Below are positions 45,901-55,501 of a stretch of 64,000 nt of DNA, one piece after another. How positions within the stretch are numbered: the stretch's first letter is position 1; each line of letters begins with the position of its first letter. The notes beneath the pieces are model-generated. The model did no database searches. It was not told the origin of the DNA and saw nothing but the letters and a program-made list of their open reading frames with translations. A program made the position numbers and the translations under genes. The stretch covers positions 1 to 64,000 of the forward strand of contig CAJUPY010000003.1 in assembly GCA_910588035.1 (NCBI GenBank). Reading direction: 5' to 3'. The DNA comes from an uncultured Muribaculaceae bacterium. Its GTDB lineage: Bacteria > Bacteroidota > Bacteroidia > Bacteroidales > Muribaculaceae.

Positions 45901-47527
45901 AGTACTTGCCGAAGACCTGAAACTCAAACTCGATTTCACCAACACGGTCTATTCATGCAACGATTCTGTCACGATGACCCCTGGGCGCATCGATATTAAA
46001 GATGTGACCTTGCACGACATGTTTGGCAACACGGCGAAGCTCAACGGTGTCGTGACCCATAAATTTTTCAAGGAACCGACATTTGATTTCGCCATCACAG
46101 AGGCACGCGATTTCCTGAGCTACGATGTGACACCGTCACAAAGCCCCGTTTGGTATGGACGCATTTTCGGCAACGGATCGGCCTTTGTAAAAGGAGGACC
46201 GGGGCTGGTTGACATATCGGTCGACATGTCGACCGGGCCGAAGTCGACTTTCACATTCGTGCTGTCTGATCAGGAAGAAGCCAACGAATACTCATTTATA
46301 ACCTTCCGCGACCGAAAGGCGTTGGCAATGAGAGATTCGATTGATTCTCTCGATCCCACTCCTTTGCTTGTCAGACAGTTGCGTGAGCGTATGAAAAAAC
46401 ATGAAGAGGGCGATCCGTCGACCTATACGATGAATTTCCAGATCGGAATCAACCCCCAGGCCACCATTGTGCTTGTGATGGACCCCGTCGGTGGCGATAA
46501 GATCAGGGCTAACGGGTCGGGAAATCTCAAGATGGACTACAATTCGGCCAGTGAAGATCTACACATGTACGGCACTTACACGCTCGACCGCGGAAGCTAC
46601 AATTTCACCCTTCAGGATATAATCGTCAAAGACTTCACGATCAGCCCGGGAAGCGTGATCAAGTTCAACGGAGACCCCTATGCCGCCCAACTCGACATTC
46701 AGGCGACATATGCCGTCAAAGCCAACCTCAGTGACCTCGACGAGTCGTTTCTGCAAGACAAGGATCTGAACCGTACCAACGTGCCCGTCCACGCCCTGAT
46801 GATGGTCTCCGGCGATATACGCCAACCGGAGATCAAATTTGACCTCCAGTTCCCCACGCTGACAAGCGACACCTACCGCAAGGTCAAGAGCATCGTCAGC
46901 ACAGACGACATGATGAACCGGCAGATAATCTATCTGCTCGCGCTTAACCGTTTCTATACCCCCGACTACATGGGGTCGACCACAAAGGGCAACGAACTTG
47001 TCTCGGTGGCTTCATCTACAATATCCTCGCAGCTCGGGAGCATGCTGGGACAGCTGAGCGACAACTGGAGCATTGCGCCTAACTTCAGAAGTGACCGCGG
47101 CGACTTCTCTGATGTCGAGGTCGACCTTGCCCTGTCGAGCCGGTTGCTGAACAACCGCCTGTTGTTCAACGGAAATTTCGGATATCGCGACAAGACGATG
47201 AACACAAACCAGTTTATCGGTGATTTCGATCTTGAATATCTGCTCAACAAGTCGGGATCAATCAGACTGAAGGCCTACAACCGCTATAACGACCAGAACT
47301 ATTATGTCAAGACAGCGACAACGACACAAGGCATAGGCATAATGTTCAAACGCGACTTCGACAATATCTTCTCTTTCCTGAAGAAATTGAGACGCGACAG
47401 GCTTGAACGTGAGAAAAATGAAGCGAAGAACGACAGCGTCGTCCCTCTCGATGACCGCAAGATATTCATGCCCGACGAGACTGGTGACCATGAAAACGAC
47501 TTTATAAAGATACAACCGAAAAAATGA
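42932..47527 (+). CDS. tamB: TamB-like translocation/assembly module protein
   Basis: 1531 residues. A single N-terminal membrane helix (about 9-31) is followed by more than 1000 residues of repetitive beta structure. The C-terminal DUF490-type domain contains ANGSGNLKMDY, LDRGSYNFTLQD and the final barrel-like stretch FRSDRGDFSDVEVDL. Inner-membrane anchored and spanning the periplasm. In other phyla such proteins help outer-membrane assembly and lipid transport. The next gene overlaps its stop as ATGA. Confidence 0.88.
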   Translation: MKWFYRIFRTVCVTLIVAAIVVPMSLYVLLTLSPVQDAMCRRAGKELTALLGVNVEVGEMSVAPFNRVTLRDVAVFGEKNDTVMKVRRLGVGVRLSTLGFGRKMVIDYAELTGLDVRISRDSAGSPLNIQPIIEALRPKNKTDRPTAFDLAINTVVIRRSSFSYDVKSEPEVIGRFDSNHVDIDDFRADISLPEMRNNDFVIDVNRIAFSEKSGFEVVDLHGDYVISDSLLSVSDMSLQLKSSKIIFGDISLPLDGLANLKSTIAVTPVRLNLRNGTVANPADFACFEPRLADLDMPVNLDVDIAGTTRRADIDHIDIKIPSREISARISGEIDRLDCRDSLSVNLPVVRLNALGADVTAIVRAVTDLSPGVARAITNAGKVRLRADFAGVMDHGRLKTEVVTDLGDAMVKAVYSRHGNLTNIDMNFETPRFDIAALTGDKRFGNVMLAAGAELAFARKLIKGSGEVKVTEFEFNGYRYGNMQAEAIYDKGDFTASLKINDKNGHVSASADGHVGHDGSTFTGEISVGDLDLYAMHLIKRYEGYRLSGNIEASCSGRSIDESAIGIDARNVAFVSSDNPSLTMNSLTVRADAVGDDPGINLNSDFVDATLTGPYSWKSLVPAVNDIMSQAFPVFFKPSPLLAAGRENRFELHTEVKYSEELNRFLNLPVNLIYPAKIDASLNSSSRSMSLAVDIPYLQQKDKLIEQTSLRFDIDSIQSVARLHASTTMPTANGGNTINIDCLGAADRLDSDLSWQIDRKRLYKGDVSLSTLFMKNVNGDVEFDVSVNPSKLIFNDTAWTVSPARITVMKDNIRINNFDVRRDNQFVTMSGSVSSLPEHVLTLNLLNVNLDYIFESLGIDKAMLGGDASGTFYVSQLFSKEPKMLTPGLTVKNISYNKVVFGDALVRSHWDNATKGITLDATIAQPGGTRSVINGAIYPLTESLDLHFHANKINVAFLKPYMEAFTSDVSGRASGYAHLFGTFKYIDLEGKVLAEDLKLKLDFTNTVYSCNDSVTMTPGRIDIKDVTLHDMFGNTAKLNGVVTHKFFKEPTFDFAITEARDFLSYDVTPSQSPVWYGRIFGNGSAFVKGGPGLVDISVDMSTGPKSTFTFVLSDQEEANEYSFITFRDRKALAMRDSIDSLDPTPLLVRQLRERMKKHEEGDPSTYTMNFQIGINPQATIVLVMDPVGGDKIRANGSGNLKMDYNSASEDLHMYGTYTLDRGSYNFTLQDIIVKDFTISPGSVIKFNGDPYAAQLDIQATYAVKANLSDLDESFLQDKDLNRTNVPVHALMMVSGDIRQPEIKFDLQFPTLTSDTYRKVKSIVSTDDMMNRQIIYLLALNRFYTPDYMGSTTKGNELVSVASSTISSQLGSMLGQLSDNWSIAPNFRSDRGDFSDVEVDLALSSRLLNNRLLFNGNFGYRDKTMNTNQFIGDFDLEYLLNKSGSIRLKAYNRYNDQNYYVKTATTTQGIGIMFKRDFDNIFSFLKKLRRDRLEREKNEAKNDSVVPLDDRKIFMPDETGDHENDFIKIQPKK

Positions 47528-48942
47528 CTCTGATCAACCAGGTCAACGACTTTCTGTGGACCTACATCATGACCGGCCTGCTGCTTGTAACAGGCATCTA
47601 TTTCACAATTCGCACCCGTGGAGTGCAGTTCCGCCTGTTCGGCGAGATGTTCAGGCTTCTGTTGAAGTCGGGACACAGCCATGAGACTCCCGCCGACCGT
47701 GAGTTGCCACATACGCGCACAATCAGTTCCTTTCAGGCATTTGTTGTCTCGCTTGCGAGCCGGGTGGGTACAGGTAACATCGCCGGAGTGGCGATAGCTA
47801 TCGCGCTCGGCGGTCCGGGAGCGGTGTTCTGGATGTGGGTCGTGGCGTTTGTCGGTTCGGCCAACGCGTTTGTTGAGTCGACACTGGCACAGTTGTTCAA
47901 AGTCAGGGGTGACCATTCCTATTGTGGCGGTCCGGCCTATTACATACTCAAAGGTCTCGGCAGCCGATGGTACGCCGTAGTGTTTGCCGTGCTGATCACA
48001 GTCACGTTCGGCTTTGCGTTCAACTCTGTTCAGGCAAACACCATATCGCTTGCGCTTGATAACTCATTCGGAATCGATAATGTTGTCACCGGAGCGGTGC
48101 TGACCGCAGTCTCCATGGCGGTGATATGGGGTGGAATACAGCGCATAGCCAGAATAAACGAGATTCTTGTACCCCTCATGGCCGTGCTTTATATTTTGCT
48201 TGCCCTCTATGTAGTTGCCACGCGCATAACGATGTTGCCACACGTAATGTCGCTGATAATAGAAAACGCCTTCGGCCTCGATCAGGCGATAGGCGGCGGA
48301 ATGGGCATGGCTGTCATTATGGGGGTCAAACGGGGTTTGTTCAGCAACGAGGCAGGCGAAGGCTCGACGCCAAACGCCGCGGCGACGGCGTCGGTCACGC
48401 ATCCGGCCATTCAAGGTCTGATACAGACGCTCGGAGTTTTCACTGACACAATTCTGGTGTGCTCGGCCACGGCGTTCATAATCTTGTGTAGCGGAGTGTT
48501 TGACAGCGGACTGACCGGCATCGAGCTTACCCAGCAGGCGTTGTCGACCGAGGTTGGTGCCGGGGCCACTCTTTTTGTCGCGGTAGCGATCGTGATGTTC
48601 GGGTTCACAAGCATAGTCGCAAACTACTATTATGGAGAGACAAATCTGAGATTCATCTCGACTGACCGACGCGTATGTCCGATCTATCGTATCGTTGTCG
48701 GTGGAGTGGTGATGATCGGATCGGTGGCCTCTCTCGACCTTGTGTGGGCTCTTGCCGACATCACAATGGCCCTGATGACTCTCTGCAACATAACGGCAAT
48801 TCTGATGCTCGGACGATACGCATTCATCTGTCTCGACGATTATTGCCGTCAACGGAAGGAGGGAAAAGAACCCGTCTATACCTCATCTACCATTTCAGAA
48901 ATCGCCACACAGACCGAGTGTTGGGATAAAGTCCAAAAATAA
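47524..48942 (+). CDS. Sodium:alanine/glycine symporter, AGCS family
   Basis: 472 residues with about 11 membrane helices. Family marks are FQAFVVSLASRVGTGNIAGVAIAI, GGPGAVFWMW and the GLFSNEAGEGSTPNAAATA loop. AGCS carriers take up alanine or glycine with sodium. The ATGA overlap with tamB is unusual as the functions are unrelated. Confidence 0.92.
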   Translation: MTLINQVNDFLWTYIMTGLLLVTGIYFTIRTRGVQFRLFGEMFRLLLKSGHSHETPADRELPHTRTISSFQAFVVSLASRVGTGNIAGVAIAIALGGPGAVFWMWVVAFVGSANAFVESTLAQLFKVRGDHSYCGGPAYYILKGLGSRWYAVVFAVLITVTFGFAFNSVQANTISLALDNSFGIDNVVTGAVLTAVSMAVIWGGIQRIARINEILVPLMAVLYILLALYVVATRITMLPHVMSLIIENAFGLDQAIGGGMGMAVIMGVKRGLFSNEAGEGSTPNAAATASVTHPAIQGLIQTLGVFTDTILVCSATAFIILCSGVFDSGLTGIELTQQALSTEVGAGATLFVAVAIVMFGFTSIVANYYYGETNLRFISTDRRVCPIYRIVVGGVVMIGSVASLDLVWALADITMALMTLCNITAILMLGRYAFICLDDYCRQRKEGKEPVYTSSTISEIATQTECWDKVQK

Positions 48943-48977
48943 CGCACTTGAGAAGAAAATAAATCGAAAAAAAATAG

Positions 48978-48985
48978 TAAATTTG
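48978..48985 (+). promoter_or_regulatory. -7 box of the PPi-PFK gene
   Basis: TAAATTTG, 62 bases before the ATG at 49048. The -33 box is not clear. Confidence 0.6.
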
Positions 48986-49047
48986 CGCGAAAATACAGAA
49001 TCAATTTCCAAAGAGGAACAATTACAATAAATTTAAACGATAATAAG

Positions 49048-50697
49048 ATGAAAAAGAGCCCATTGCAGAAAGCTCGTGCGGCCTATCAGCCGAAACTTCC
49101 GGTCGTGTTGACCGGCCCGGTAAAGGTTGTCGAAGGCGAAGCCACAACATCGGTTGCCGATCAGGAGGCAATCAAAAATCTCTTCCCCGAGACTTACGGA
49201 CTTCCCGAAATCAAATTTGAGAAACGCACCACTCCGGTTGCAGGAAAGCCCGTTAATGTCGGTGTGATTCTCTCTGGCGGTCAGGCACCCGGCGGACACA
49301 ATGTGATCTGTGGCCTTTTCGACGGCATCAAGAAACTCCACCGCGACAGCCGTCTCTATGGCTTCCTCATGGGTCCCGGCGGATTTGTCGACCACAACTA
49401 CATGGAACTGACCTCGGCTATCATTGACGAGTATCGCAACACCGGCGGTTTTGATATTATCGGATCCGGACGTACCAAACTTGAGAAAGTCGAGCAGTTT
49501 GACAAGGGTCTCGAAATTCTCCGCGAGCTCAACATCGCGGCACTGGTTATAATCGGTGGCGACGATTCAAACACCAATGCTGCCGTTCTCGCCGAATACT
49601 ACAAGTCGATCAATGCCGGAGTTCAGGTAATCGGTTGCCCCAAGACAATCGACGGAGACCTCAAGAACGATGTCATCGAGACATCATTTGGTTTCGACAC
49701 CGCGACCAAGGTCTACTCTGAAGTGATCGGAAACATTCAGCGCGACTGCAACTCGGCAAAGAAATACTACCATTTCATCAAACTGATGGGACGTTCTGCA
49801 TCGCACATCGCCCTCGAGTGCGCCCTGCAGACACAGCCCAACATCTGCATAATCTCTGAAGAGGTCGAGGCCAAGAACATGACACTTCAGGACATCGTGA
49901 ACTCTATAGCTGACGTCGTGGCTCGCCGCGCTGCCGACGGCAAGAACTTCGGAACCGTCCTCGTGCCCGAAGGTCTGATCGAGTTCATCCCCGCCGTGAA
50001 GAAACTTATCGCCGAACTCAACGACATGCTTGCCGCAAACGGCGACGAATTTGCCGCAGTCGCTCCGGCCGAACAGCGTGCCTGGGTAATCGCCCACCTC
50101 TCAAAAGAGAATGCTGCGGTCTATGAATCTCTGCCCGCAGGTGTAGCCCGTCAGCTTACCCTCGACCGAGATCCCCACGGCAATGTTCAGGTTTCACTCA
50201 TCGAGACAGAGAAACTGCTCAGCGAAATGGTCAAGAAACGCCTCGAGGAAATGCGTGCCGAAGGAAAATACAACGGCAAATTCTCTCCGCTACACCACTT
50301 CTTCGGCTATGAAGGACGTTGCGCCGATCCCTCAAACTTCGACGCCGACTACTGCTACGCTCTCGGTTTCAACGCCTCTTGCCTTATCAACGCCGGCGTC
50401 ACAGGCTACATGTCGAGCGTGAGAAATCTTAATAAACCGTCTGTTCAGTGGCAGGCCGGTGGAATACCCATCACAATGATGATGAACATGGAACGCCGCA
50501 ACGGAGAACTCAAACCGGTTATCCAGAAGGCTCTCGTACGTCTCGACGGAGTGCCTTTCCGCAAATTTGAGGAGAAACGCGACGAGTGGGCCCTCAACAC
50601 CTGCTATGTCTATCCCGGTCCTATCCAATACTTCGGCCCGGCCGAAGTCTGCGACCAACCGACCCTCACACTCAAATATGAGCATCAGGGAAAATAA
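49048..50697 (+). CDS. Pyrophosphate-dependent 6-phosphofructokinase
   Basis: 549 residues, the long PFP form. It has [16 protein letters not shown], then GGDDSN at 170-175, where the second Asp is characteristic of PPi rather than ATP use, and [10 protein letters not shown] with the catalytic TIDGD. It makes fructose-1,6-bisphosphate reversibly from PPi, the normal glycolytic enzyme type in Bacteroidales. Own promoter and terminator. Confidence 0.95.
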   Translation: MKKSPLQKARAAYQPKLPVVLTGPVKVVEGEATTSVADQEAIKNLFPETYGLPEIKFEKRTTPVAGKPVNVGVILSGGQAPGGHNVICGLFDGIKKLHRDSRLYGFLMGPGGFVDHNYMELTSAIIDEYRNTGGFDIIGSGRTKLEKVEQFDKGLEILRELNIAALVIIGGDDSNTNAAVLAEYYKSINAGVQVIGCPKTIDGDLKNDVIETSFGFDTATKVYSEVIGNIQRDCNSAKKYYHFIKLMGRSASHIALECALQTQPNICIISEEVEAKNMTLQDIVNSIADVVARRAADGKNFGTVLVPEGLIEFIPAVKKLIAELNDMLAANGDEFAAVAPAEQRAWVIAHLSKENAAVYESLPAGVARQLTLDRDPHGNVQVSLIETEKLLSEMVKKRLEEMRAEGKYNGKFSPLHHFFGYEGRCADPSNFDADYCYALGFNASCLINAGVTGYMSSVRNLNKPSVQWQAGGIPITMMMNMERRNGELKPVIQKALVRLDGVPFRKFEEKRDEWALNTCYVYPGPIQYFGPAEVCDQPTLTLKYEHQGK

Positions 50698-50718
50698 TCA
50701 CCCGTCGCTATAGATTTA

Positions 50719-50752
50719 AATTGCCCGCCCCACCTACGGCGGGCAATTTTTG
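50719..50752 (+). terminator. Terminator after the PPi-PFK gene
   Basis: TTGCCCGCC pairs with GGCGGGCAA, followed by TTTTTG; 22 bases after the stop codon. Confidence 0.85.
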
Positions 50753-50829
50753 TCTCTGGGCGACGACTCCTCAGAACAATGCCCGTGGACTGTGTTTGAA
50801 GAAAATGGCCAAAAAAAATGAGTTAAAGT

Positions 50830-50860
50830 TTTGCAGATTAAACTATTATGCGTAAATTTG
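50830..50860 (+). promoter_or_regulatory. Promoter of the L31 gene
   Basis: TTTG (50830-50833), 19 bases, TAAATTTG (50853-50860): full consensus. The mRNA leader to the ATG at 50937 is about 70 nt, long enough for control of this ribosomal protein. Confidence 0.8.
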
Positions 50861-50936
50861 CAAGCCATTACGAAGACGCGCCTTACCAGCGCCAACGTTA
50901 ATACTTTGATTTATAAAAAATTACATAATAAAAGCA

Positions 50937-51191
50937 ATGAAAAAAGATATCCATCCTTCAAATTATCGCGAAGTGGTTTTCAAAGACATGTCTAACGACG
51001 AGATCTTCATCACTCGCTCTACCGTAGCTGCCAAGGAAACAATCGAAGTTGATGGCGTTACCTATCCGCTGGTTAAGCTTGAGATCACCAGTTCTTCTCA
51101 CCCCTTCTTCACCGGCAAACAGAAACTCGTCGACACCGCTGGTCGCGTTGACAAGTTCATGAGCCGCTACGGCAACCGTCGCAAGAAATAA
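50937..51191 (+). CDS. rpmE2: 50S ribosomal protein L31, type B
   Basis: 84 residues with [15 protein letters not shown] at the start and [12 protein letters not shown] in the middle, typical of L31 type B. There are no cysteines, so this is the zinc-independent form. Monocistronic, with promoter and terminators on both sides. Confidence 0.95.
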   Translation: MKKDIHPSNYREVVFKDMSNDEIFITRSTVAAKETIEVDGVTYPLVKLEITSSSHPFFTGKQKLVDTAGRVDKFMSRYGNRRKK

Positions 51192-51217
51192 TTTAGAGCT
51201 TTTAAAGCCCGTTATAT

Positions 51218-51254
51218 GAAAGCTGTGTCGAAATTCCGTCGCAGCTTTCTTATT
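51218..51254 (+). terminator. Terminator after L31
   Basis: GAAAGCTG pairs with CAGCTTTC, then TTATT; directly followed by a second, stronger palindrome. Confidence 0.6.
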
Positions 51255-51255
51255 A

Positions 51256-51295
51256 AAAAACGAGTGCCTTCTCAATTGAGAAGGCACTCGTTTTT
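51256..51295. terminator. Bidirectional terminator, 40-nt perfect palindrome
   Basis: Each 18-base arm (AAAAACGAGTGCCTTCTC and its complement) is joined by AATT. A run of five Us follows the stem on either strand. It separates convergent L31 and the oxalate-module transporter gene. Confidence 0.9.
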
Positions 51296-51310
51296 GTGGT
51301 TTAGGAAAAA

Positions 51311-52288
51311 TCATGCGAATGCATGGAGACAGAGCTCGGTGATCCAGATCCATAGTGGACAGAATCCGACAAACAAGATCACCGACAGGGTCAGCGACGA
51401 GGTTCCCGTCGCTACATACTGATTGTACTCGTCGGCAATGATGATACCCGAGAATGCCGGCGGAAGGGCACACGCGACAACCAGCATCTTGAGGTTGAAC
51501 GGATCCATGTGGAACAGAAGTCCGAGAATCAGAATAACGGCCGGCATGACGATCATCTTCATTATCGAACCGAGAACCACCTGCCAGTTGATGCTGATCT
51601 TGATTGCCGAGAGTGTGATGCCGGCAGAGAAGACCGCCAGAGAGGCGTTCGCTCCCTTGATCAGGTCAAACGACGGGTTTGCCCAATGGGGCCACGGAAT
51701 CCCGGCGACAACCCAGATGACAGCGAGTATCGGGGCCCAGGCAACAGGCTGCTCAAGTGCATGGATCACAGGTTTCCACGCACTCTCTTTTTTGCCCGAT
51801 TGCGGTGACTGCTTTTCAATGGAAGCATTCATCAGCGACAGGCCGACCGGAATGCCGATGGCATTGACCACAATGCCGACAATGGCGACAACCAGAGCGA
51901 CAGCAGGCGTAGTTCCGAAAATTGGTTCAAGAACGGCAAATCCGAGAAATCCGATAGTCGGCGAACCGCTGATCAAAGCCGAGATAGCCGCATCGGCTCC
52001 GGTGTTTTTCTTGAAACAATACTTGAATATGAAATAGACAAGCATGAAACAGGCCATGATGCCGACTGTCGAGATGACCGTCAGCTTTATGTCCTTGACA
52101 AGATCCTCGCGTGTGGCGTCGACAATTGAGACGAAAAGTGCGGCCGGCAAGGCGTAGTCGAGCACTACCTTGTTGAACTTCTTGGCGTCATCGCCTGAGA
52201 AGATCCCTTTCTTGCCTGAAACGAAGCCGGCGAGCATCACGACGATGATCGGGACTATGGCATATAGAATGACGTGAGAGATATCCAT
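51311..52288 (-). CDS. AEC-family transporter (auxin/malonate-type carrier)
   Basis: 325 residues with about 10 membrane helices and the inverted-repeat layout of the AEC family. Features include VVMLAGFVSGKKG, VLDYALPAALFVS and the second-half GANASLAVFSAGITL. Known members carry malonate, malate or auxins. It is 25 bases after the oxalyl-CoA decarboxylase gene, so oxalate and/or formate is the likely cargo. That would put an AEC carrier in the place of the MFS antiporter OxlT. Confidence 0.85.
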   Translation of the reverse strand: MDISHVILYAIVPIIVVMLAGFVSGKKGIFSGDDAKKFNKVVLDYALPAALFVSIVDATREDLVKDIKLTVISTVGIMACFMLVYFIFKYCFKKNTGADAAISALISGSPTIGFLGFAVLEPIFGTTPAVALVVAIVGIVVNAIGIPVGLSLMNASIEKQSPQSGKKESAWKPVIHALEQPVAWAPILAVIWVVAGIPWPHWANPSFDLIKGANASLAVFSAGITLSAIKISINWQVVLGSIMKMIVMPAVILILGLLFHMDPFNLKMLVVACALPPAFSGIIIADEYNQYVATGTSSLTLSVILFVGFCPLWIWITELCLHAFA

Positions 52289-52313
52289 GATATGGAGACT
52301 GTTAGATGATTAT

Positions 52314-54059
52314 TTAAACTGTGTAGTCGATAAGAGGTGTTGGGTTGAGGTAACCGATGTGACCGCTTTCTTTTCCGGCGTCGCCGGCAAGCTGAACGTC
52401 AATGATTGCCGGAGCCTTTGAGGCAATTGCCTCGGCAAAGGCATGGCTCAACTCGTCGGGAGTGGTGACATAGTAGTTCCTGACTCCGAAAACCTCACCC
52501 ATTTTGTCGTAGCGTGCCGAAAGATCAAGTGTCGTTGGTGCTGGGTCATGTTCGATCGACGGATCGCTGCTCGGGTTCACACCGATGTTGTTGTAAATGC
52601 CGCCATTGTTGAAAACAACGACTGTGACCGGGAGCTTGAAGCGGCATATCGTGGCGAAGTCCATGCCTGAGAAACCAAATGCCGAGTCACCTTCGATAGC
52701 GACGACCGATTTACCGGTAGCGACAGCGGCTCCGACAGCCGAACCCATGCCCATTCCCATGATTGCCCATGTGGCGCAGTCGACACGGTGACGCGGAAGT
52801 CTCATGTCGATTGTCACGCGGGTGTCATCGAGTGTGTTGGCACCTTCGTTGATCAGAATAATGTCGCTATTGGCTTCGAGAATCGGTTTTATCGCGCCAA
52901 GGGCTGTCATATGGTTCATCGGCGATGCGGTTGCCGCAGCTTGGAGTTTTGCCGCGAATTTCTCGTTCTTCGCTTTTGTCTCGGTCTGGATAGACTCCAC
53001 CCACGACGGGTCGGCAGACATTTTCTTCCCTTCCATTGATGCGAGAATCGCATCAAGCGATTTGCCGATGTCGCCGACAACCGGAGCCGCGATCGGAACG
53101 TTGACATCGATTTCCTGTGGTTCGACATCTATCTGAATGAATTTCATCTGGCTGTTCCATTTACCACGGCCAAACGACAGCATCCAGTTCAGACGTGCGC
53201 CGATCAACATGACTACGTCTGACTTCTCCATGATGTCCGATCGGCACGACAACGCGCTGAGCGGTCCATCGTCGGGCATCAGACCCTTCGCCATTGACAT
53301 CGGAAGATAAGGTATGTTGTATGTCTCGATGAGTCGTTTGATCTTGTCATCGACCTGTGCGTAAGCCGCACCTTTGCCAAGCAGAATTGCCGGACGTTTG
53401 GCCGTGGTCAGAAGCTCGACCGCACGCTCGACAGCATCTTCGTTCGGAACAACCGGAGAGTATGGATCGACCGGTGTGTAGAACAATTTCTCTGCATCTG
53501 ATGCGTTCATGACCTCGGCGAGCGCGGGGGTGGTCATGTCGATGTAGACTCCGCCGGGACGCCCTGAAACAGCGGCGCGGTATGCTCTGGCAAGAGCTCC
53601 CGGAATATCTTTGGCGTGATTGCATCTGAATGCCGCCTTAACCAACGGACGGGCGGTGTTGAGCTGGTCAAGTTCCTCATATGTTCCCATTTTCATGTCG
53701 ACCATAGTCGGATCGGTAGCTCCCGAAATCTGAATCATCGGATAGCAGTTGACCGTGGCATTGGCGGTCGCTGTCAGGCCGTTGAGAAATCCGAGCGACG
53801 AGACAGTCAGCAAAACACCCGGTGTTTTGGTCAGATAACCGTGGGTTGCGGCGGCCATGCCGGCCTGCTGTTCAAATCTGAAGCCGACAAATTTCACCCC
53901 GGTTTTCTGCATGGCGTAGGCGGCCTCTGTCACCGGAATGCCGACCAGACCGTAGACGGTGTCAAGATTGAGGCGTTTCAAGGCTTCTGCAAGTATATAC
54001 ATTCCTGTCACCTGTTCAGGAAAATGAGGGGTGGCAGGGGTTGTTGTCTGTGTATTCAT
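52314..54059 (-). CDS. oxc: Oxalyl-CoA decarboxylase
   Basis: 581 residues. A thiamine-diphosphate enzyme with the N-terminal Pyr domain (VYGLVGIPVTEAAYAMQ, RFEQQAGMAAATHGY), a central domain, and the PP domain with GDSAFGFSGMDF followed by VVFNNGGIYN. YGLVGIPVT and the residues after it are specific to oxalyl-CoA decarboxylase. Converts oxalyl-CoA to formyl-CoA and CO2. It follows frc by 82 bases and precedes the carrier. Confidence 0.95.
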   Translation of the reverse strand: MNTQTTTPATPHFPEQVTGMYILAEALKRLNLDTVYGLVGIPVTEAAYAMQKTGVKFVGFRFEQQAGMAAATHGYLTKTPGVLLTVSSLGFLNGLTATANATVNCYPMIQISGATDPTMVDMKMGTYEELDQLNTARPLVKAAFRCNHAKDIPGALARAYRAAVSGRPGGVYIDMTTPALAEVMNASDAEKLFYTPVDPYSPVVPNEDAVERAVELLTTAKRPAILLGKGAAYAQVDDKIKRLIETYNIPYLPMSMAKGLMPDDGPLSALSCRSDIMEKSDVVMLIGARLNWMLSFGRGKWNSQMKFIQIDVEPQEIDVNVPIAAPVVGDIGKSLDAILASMEGKKMSADPSWVESIQTETKAKNEKFAAKLQAAATASPMNHMTALGAIKPILEANSDIILINEGANTLDDTRVTIDMRLPRHRVDCATWAIMGMGMGSAVGAAVATGKSVVAIEGDSAFGFSGMDFATICRFKLPVTVVVFNNGGIYNNIGVNPSSDPSIEHDPAPTTLDLSARYDKMGEVFGVRNYYVTTPDELSHAFAEAIASKAPAIIDVQLAGDAGKESGHIGYLNPTPLIDYTV

Positions 54060-54141
54060 CTTTTGTGTAATGTAGAGAGGTTCACGCCGTCTGGTCTGCT
54101 CGACAGCCGACGGCGCAAACCTCCCGGAGTTAGTCAGTGGG

Positions 54142-55434
54142 TTATTTTTTCACGGTCTCGGGTGCTGTGGTCCCGTTTGTCTTGAACGACGCGATCTGCT
54201 CGGCCGTATATCCGATTGATGCCAGAATCTCGTCGGTGTCACCTCCAAGCTCAGGACACGGACCGTACGTCGGCTGATAGTTCGAGATAGTGAACGGGCA
54301 ACCTACAGTCACAAATTCGCCGATTTTGCCTCCCTGGTTGATCTTCACCAGTGTGTTGCCGTCATAAAGGCTCTGGTCACTCATGACCTCCTTGGTCGAA
54401 AGTACCGGGGCACACGGAACACCGTAAGGCGACAGCAATTTTACAATCTCATATTTGTCTTTGTCGACCGTCCATGCCTCAACTCGGTCAATGATTTCCT
54501 GTTTGTGCCGGTCACGTGCGTCGGCCGTGTTGAAGTCTGGATTGGTGAGCCAGTCCTCGAAACCGAATGCCTTGCATGCCGCCTCGAAATCTTTGGCACC
54601 TCGCTGGAAAATGATATAGCAATAGGCATTCGGGTCAGTTTCGTAACCCTTGCATCTGTAGGTCCAGCCGAGCACGCCGCTGCCCTCGGTATTGCCCGAG
54701 CGGGGAACGAAATCTGGAAATTTGCTGTCGGGATACTGAGGGAACTGGGTCAGATAACCGATCTTGTCGAGTGTCAGCTGGTCGCGCGTCTTGATGCGGC
54801 AAAGGTTCAGACATGCGTTGTGCATCGACTGATAGACATAGCTGCCCTCGCCGGTGCGCTCACGTTGCATCAGGGCCGCCAGAAGTCCGATCAGAAGATG
54901 CATGCCGGTGTTGGAGTCGCCAAGGGCGGCACCCGACTGGGTCGGCACATTGTATTCGCCTTCATACCACCCTGTTGTCGAGGCAGCGCAGGCTGTCACT
55001 TGCGCGATAGGTTCATATGCCTTGAGATCCTTGAATTTAGAAGAGACCGGAAATCCCTTGATCGTGCCGTAGATGCAGCGGGGATTCAGGGCATGAACTG
55101 CCTCCCATGAAAATCCGAGCTTGTCCATGGCTCCGGGGTGAAGGTTCTCGACGAAAATATCACACTCTTTGATTAATTTGGTCAGAATAGCCTTCCCGTC
55201 GGGCGTTTTCGCATTCAGGGCGAGCGATTTCTTGTCTGAGTTCAACTGAAGGAAATAGTAGCTCGGAAGGGTAGGGTCAAACTGAAGTTCCCCACGGGTG
55301 GCGTCACCGACGCCGGGACGTTCGATCTTGATAACTTCTGCTCCGAGCCATGCGAGCATCTGAGTGCATGACGGACCTGACTGCACTTCGGTGAAATCTA
55401 CCACCTTGATGCCTTGTAGAGGTGCTGTATTCAT
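54142..55434 (-). CDS. frc: Formyl-CoA:oxalate CoA-transferase
   Basis: 430 residues, a class III CoA-transferase. It has VVDFTEVQSGPSCTQML with Q18, the catalytic aspartate D173 in LGDSNTGMHL and KGYETDPNAYCY. The glycine loop usually written GGGGQPG in Frc reads EGSGVLG here. It moves CoA from formyl-CoA to oxalate, making oxalyl-CoA for the next gene. First gene of the oxalate module; no clear consensus promoter is seen upstream. Confidence 0.93.
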   Translation of the reverse strand: MNTAPLQGIKVVDFTEVQSGPSCTQMLAWLGAEVIKIERPGVGDATRGELQFDPTLPSYYFLQLNSDKKSLALNAKTPDGKAILTKLIKECDIFVENLHPGAMDKLGFSWEAVHALNPRCIYGTIKGFPVSSKFKDLKAYEPIAQVTACAASTTGWYEGEYNVPTQSGAALGDSNTGMHLLIGLLAALMQRERTGEGSYVYQSMHNACLNLCRIKTRDQLTLDKIGYLTQFPQYPDSKFPDFVPRSGNTEGSGVLGWTYRCKGYETDPNAYCYIIFQRGAKDFEAACKAFGFEDWLTNPDFNTADARDRHKQEIIDRVEAWTVDKDKYEIVKLLSPYGVPCAPVLSTKEVMSDQSLYDGNTLVKINQGGKIGEFVTVGCPFTISNYQPTYGPCPELGGDTDEILASIGYTAEQIASFKTNGTTAPETVKK

Positions 55435-55501
55435 TTCTTTAATTGTTTGGTTATGAGAATAAATCTTTTAAAAGAACACCTTTCGGGTCAGAAATGTTGT
55501 C

